Position numbers and translations under genes: made by a program
Notes under the pieces: generated by a model
The model's input: only the letters and a program-made list of their open reading frames with translations
Databases searched by the model: none
Told to the model about the DNA's origin: nothing
Part shown: one piece after another, positions 6,081 through 6,109 of the stretch
How the letters are laid out: every line of letters begins with the position of its first letter
How positions within the stretch are numbered: the stretch's first letter is position 1
From: Lachnospiraceae bacterium UBA1201
Lineage (GTDB): Bacteria; Bacillota; Clostridia; Lachnospirales; Lachnospiraceae
DNA: 6,109 nt
Direction of reading: 5' to 3'
Assembly (NCBI GenBank): GCA_002309675.1
Contig: DBXX01000018.1
Coordinates: 1-6,109 of the forward strand

Positions 6081-6109
6081 GTTACATGTCGGCTTTGCCG
6101 ACATGTAAC
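6081..6109. other. Perfect 13-bp stem-loop at the window edge
   Basis: GTTACATGTCGGC (6081-6093) and its exact complement (6097-6109) enclose TTT. It starts four bases after the preceding hairpin and ends exactly at the window edge, so its stem may be longer and more hairpins may follow. Confidence 0.8.

Noticed and set aside
5456..6109. Integron attC array
   Set aside because: The hairpins are evenly spaced, but no cassette genes lie between them, no RYYYAAC/GTTRRRY core pair is consistent across units, and no integrase is present.

Overview
The window looks like a chromosomal piece of a Gram-positive, moderately GC-rich Clostridia bacterium, most likely Lachnospiraceae or a close relative. 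The evidence is protein style: a short Bacillus-type LeuRS, a Firmicute-type IMP dehydrogenase, and a small two-helix membrane protein resembling the DUF6106 family. Strong GGAGG-type ribosome binding sites and sigma-A promoters agree with this. The assignment comes from recognition, not from a search.

All recognisable genes lie on the minus strand. Reading in their direction of transcription (right to left): a large non-coding zone with tandem repeats and hairpins (about 5400-6109); a promoter and a small membrane protein gene (5325-4819); a near-consensus promoter and guaB (4670-3216); a 98-base gap with a strong stem-loop; leuS (3117-712); a stem-loop terminator candidate (691-661); and the first 195 codons of a P-type cation-transporting ATPase (587-1), cut by the window edge.

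The coding part is ordinary housekeeping: guanine nucleotide synthesis (guaB), leucine charging of tRNA (leuS) and ion transport. The genes are co-oriented, but I see no functional reason to call them one pathway. guaB has its own strong promoter. leuS has no obvious promoter and no T-box leader, so it may depend partly on read-through from guaB across the stem-loop.

The unusual part is the right-hand ~650 bp. It holds five copies (the last partial) of an exactly 74-bp tandem unit. Each unit contains a 38-nt hairpin, and the differences between copies preserve base pairing. Directly after it come five further hairpins of unrelated sequence, including one with a ~27-bp stem and a perfect 13-bp palindromic stem at the window edge. 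No credible protein is encoded there. Its function is unknown; it could be a structured RNA, a folded 3' region, a DNA-level structure, or a short non-autonomous repeat element.
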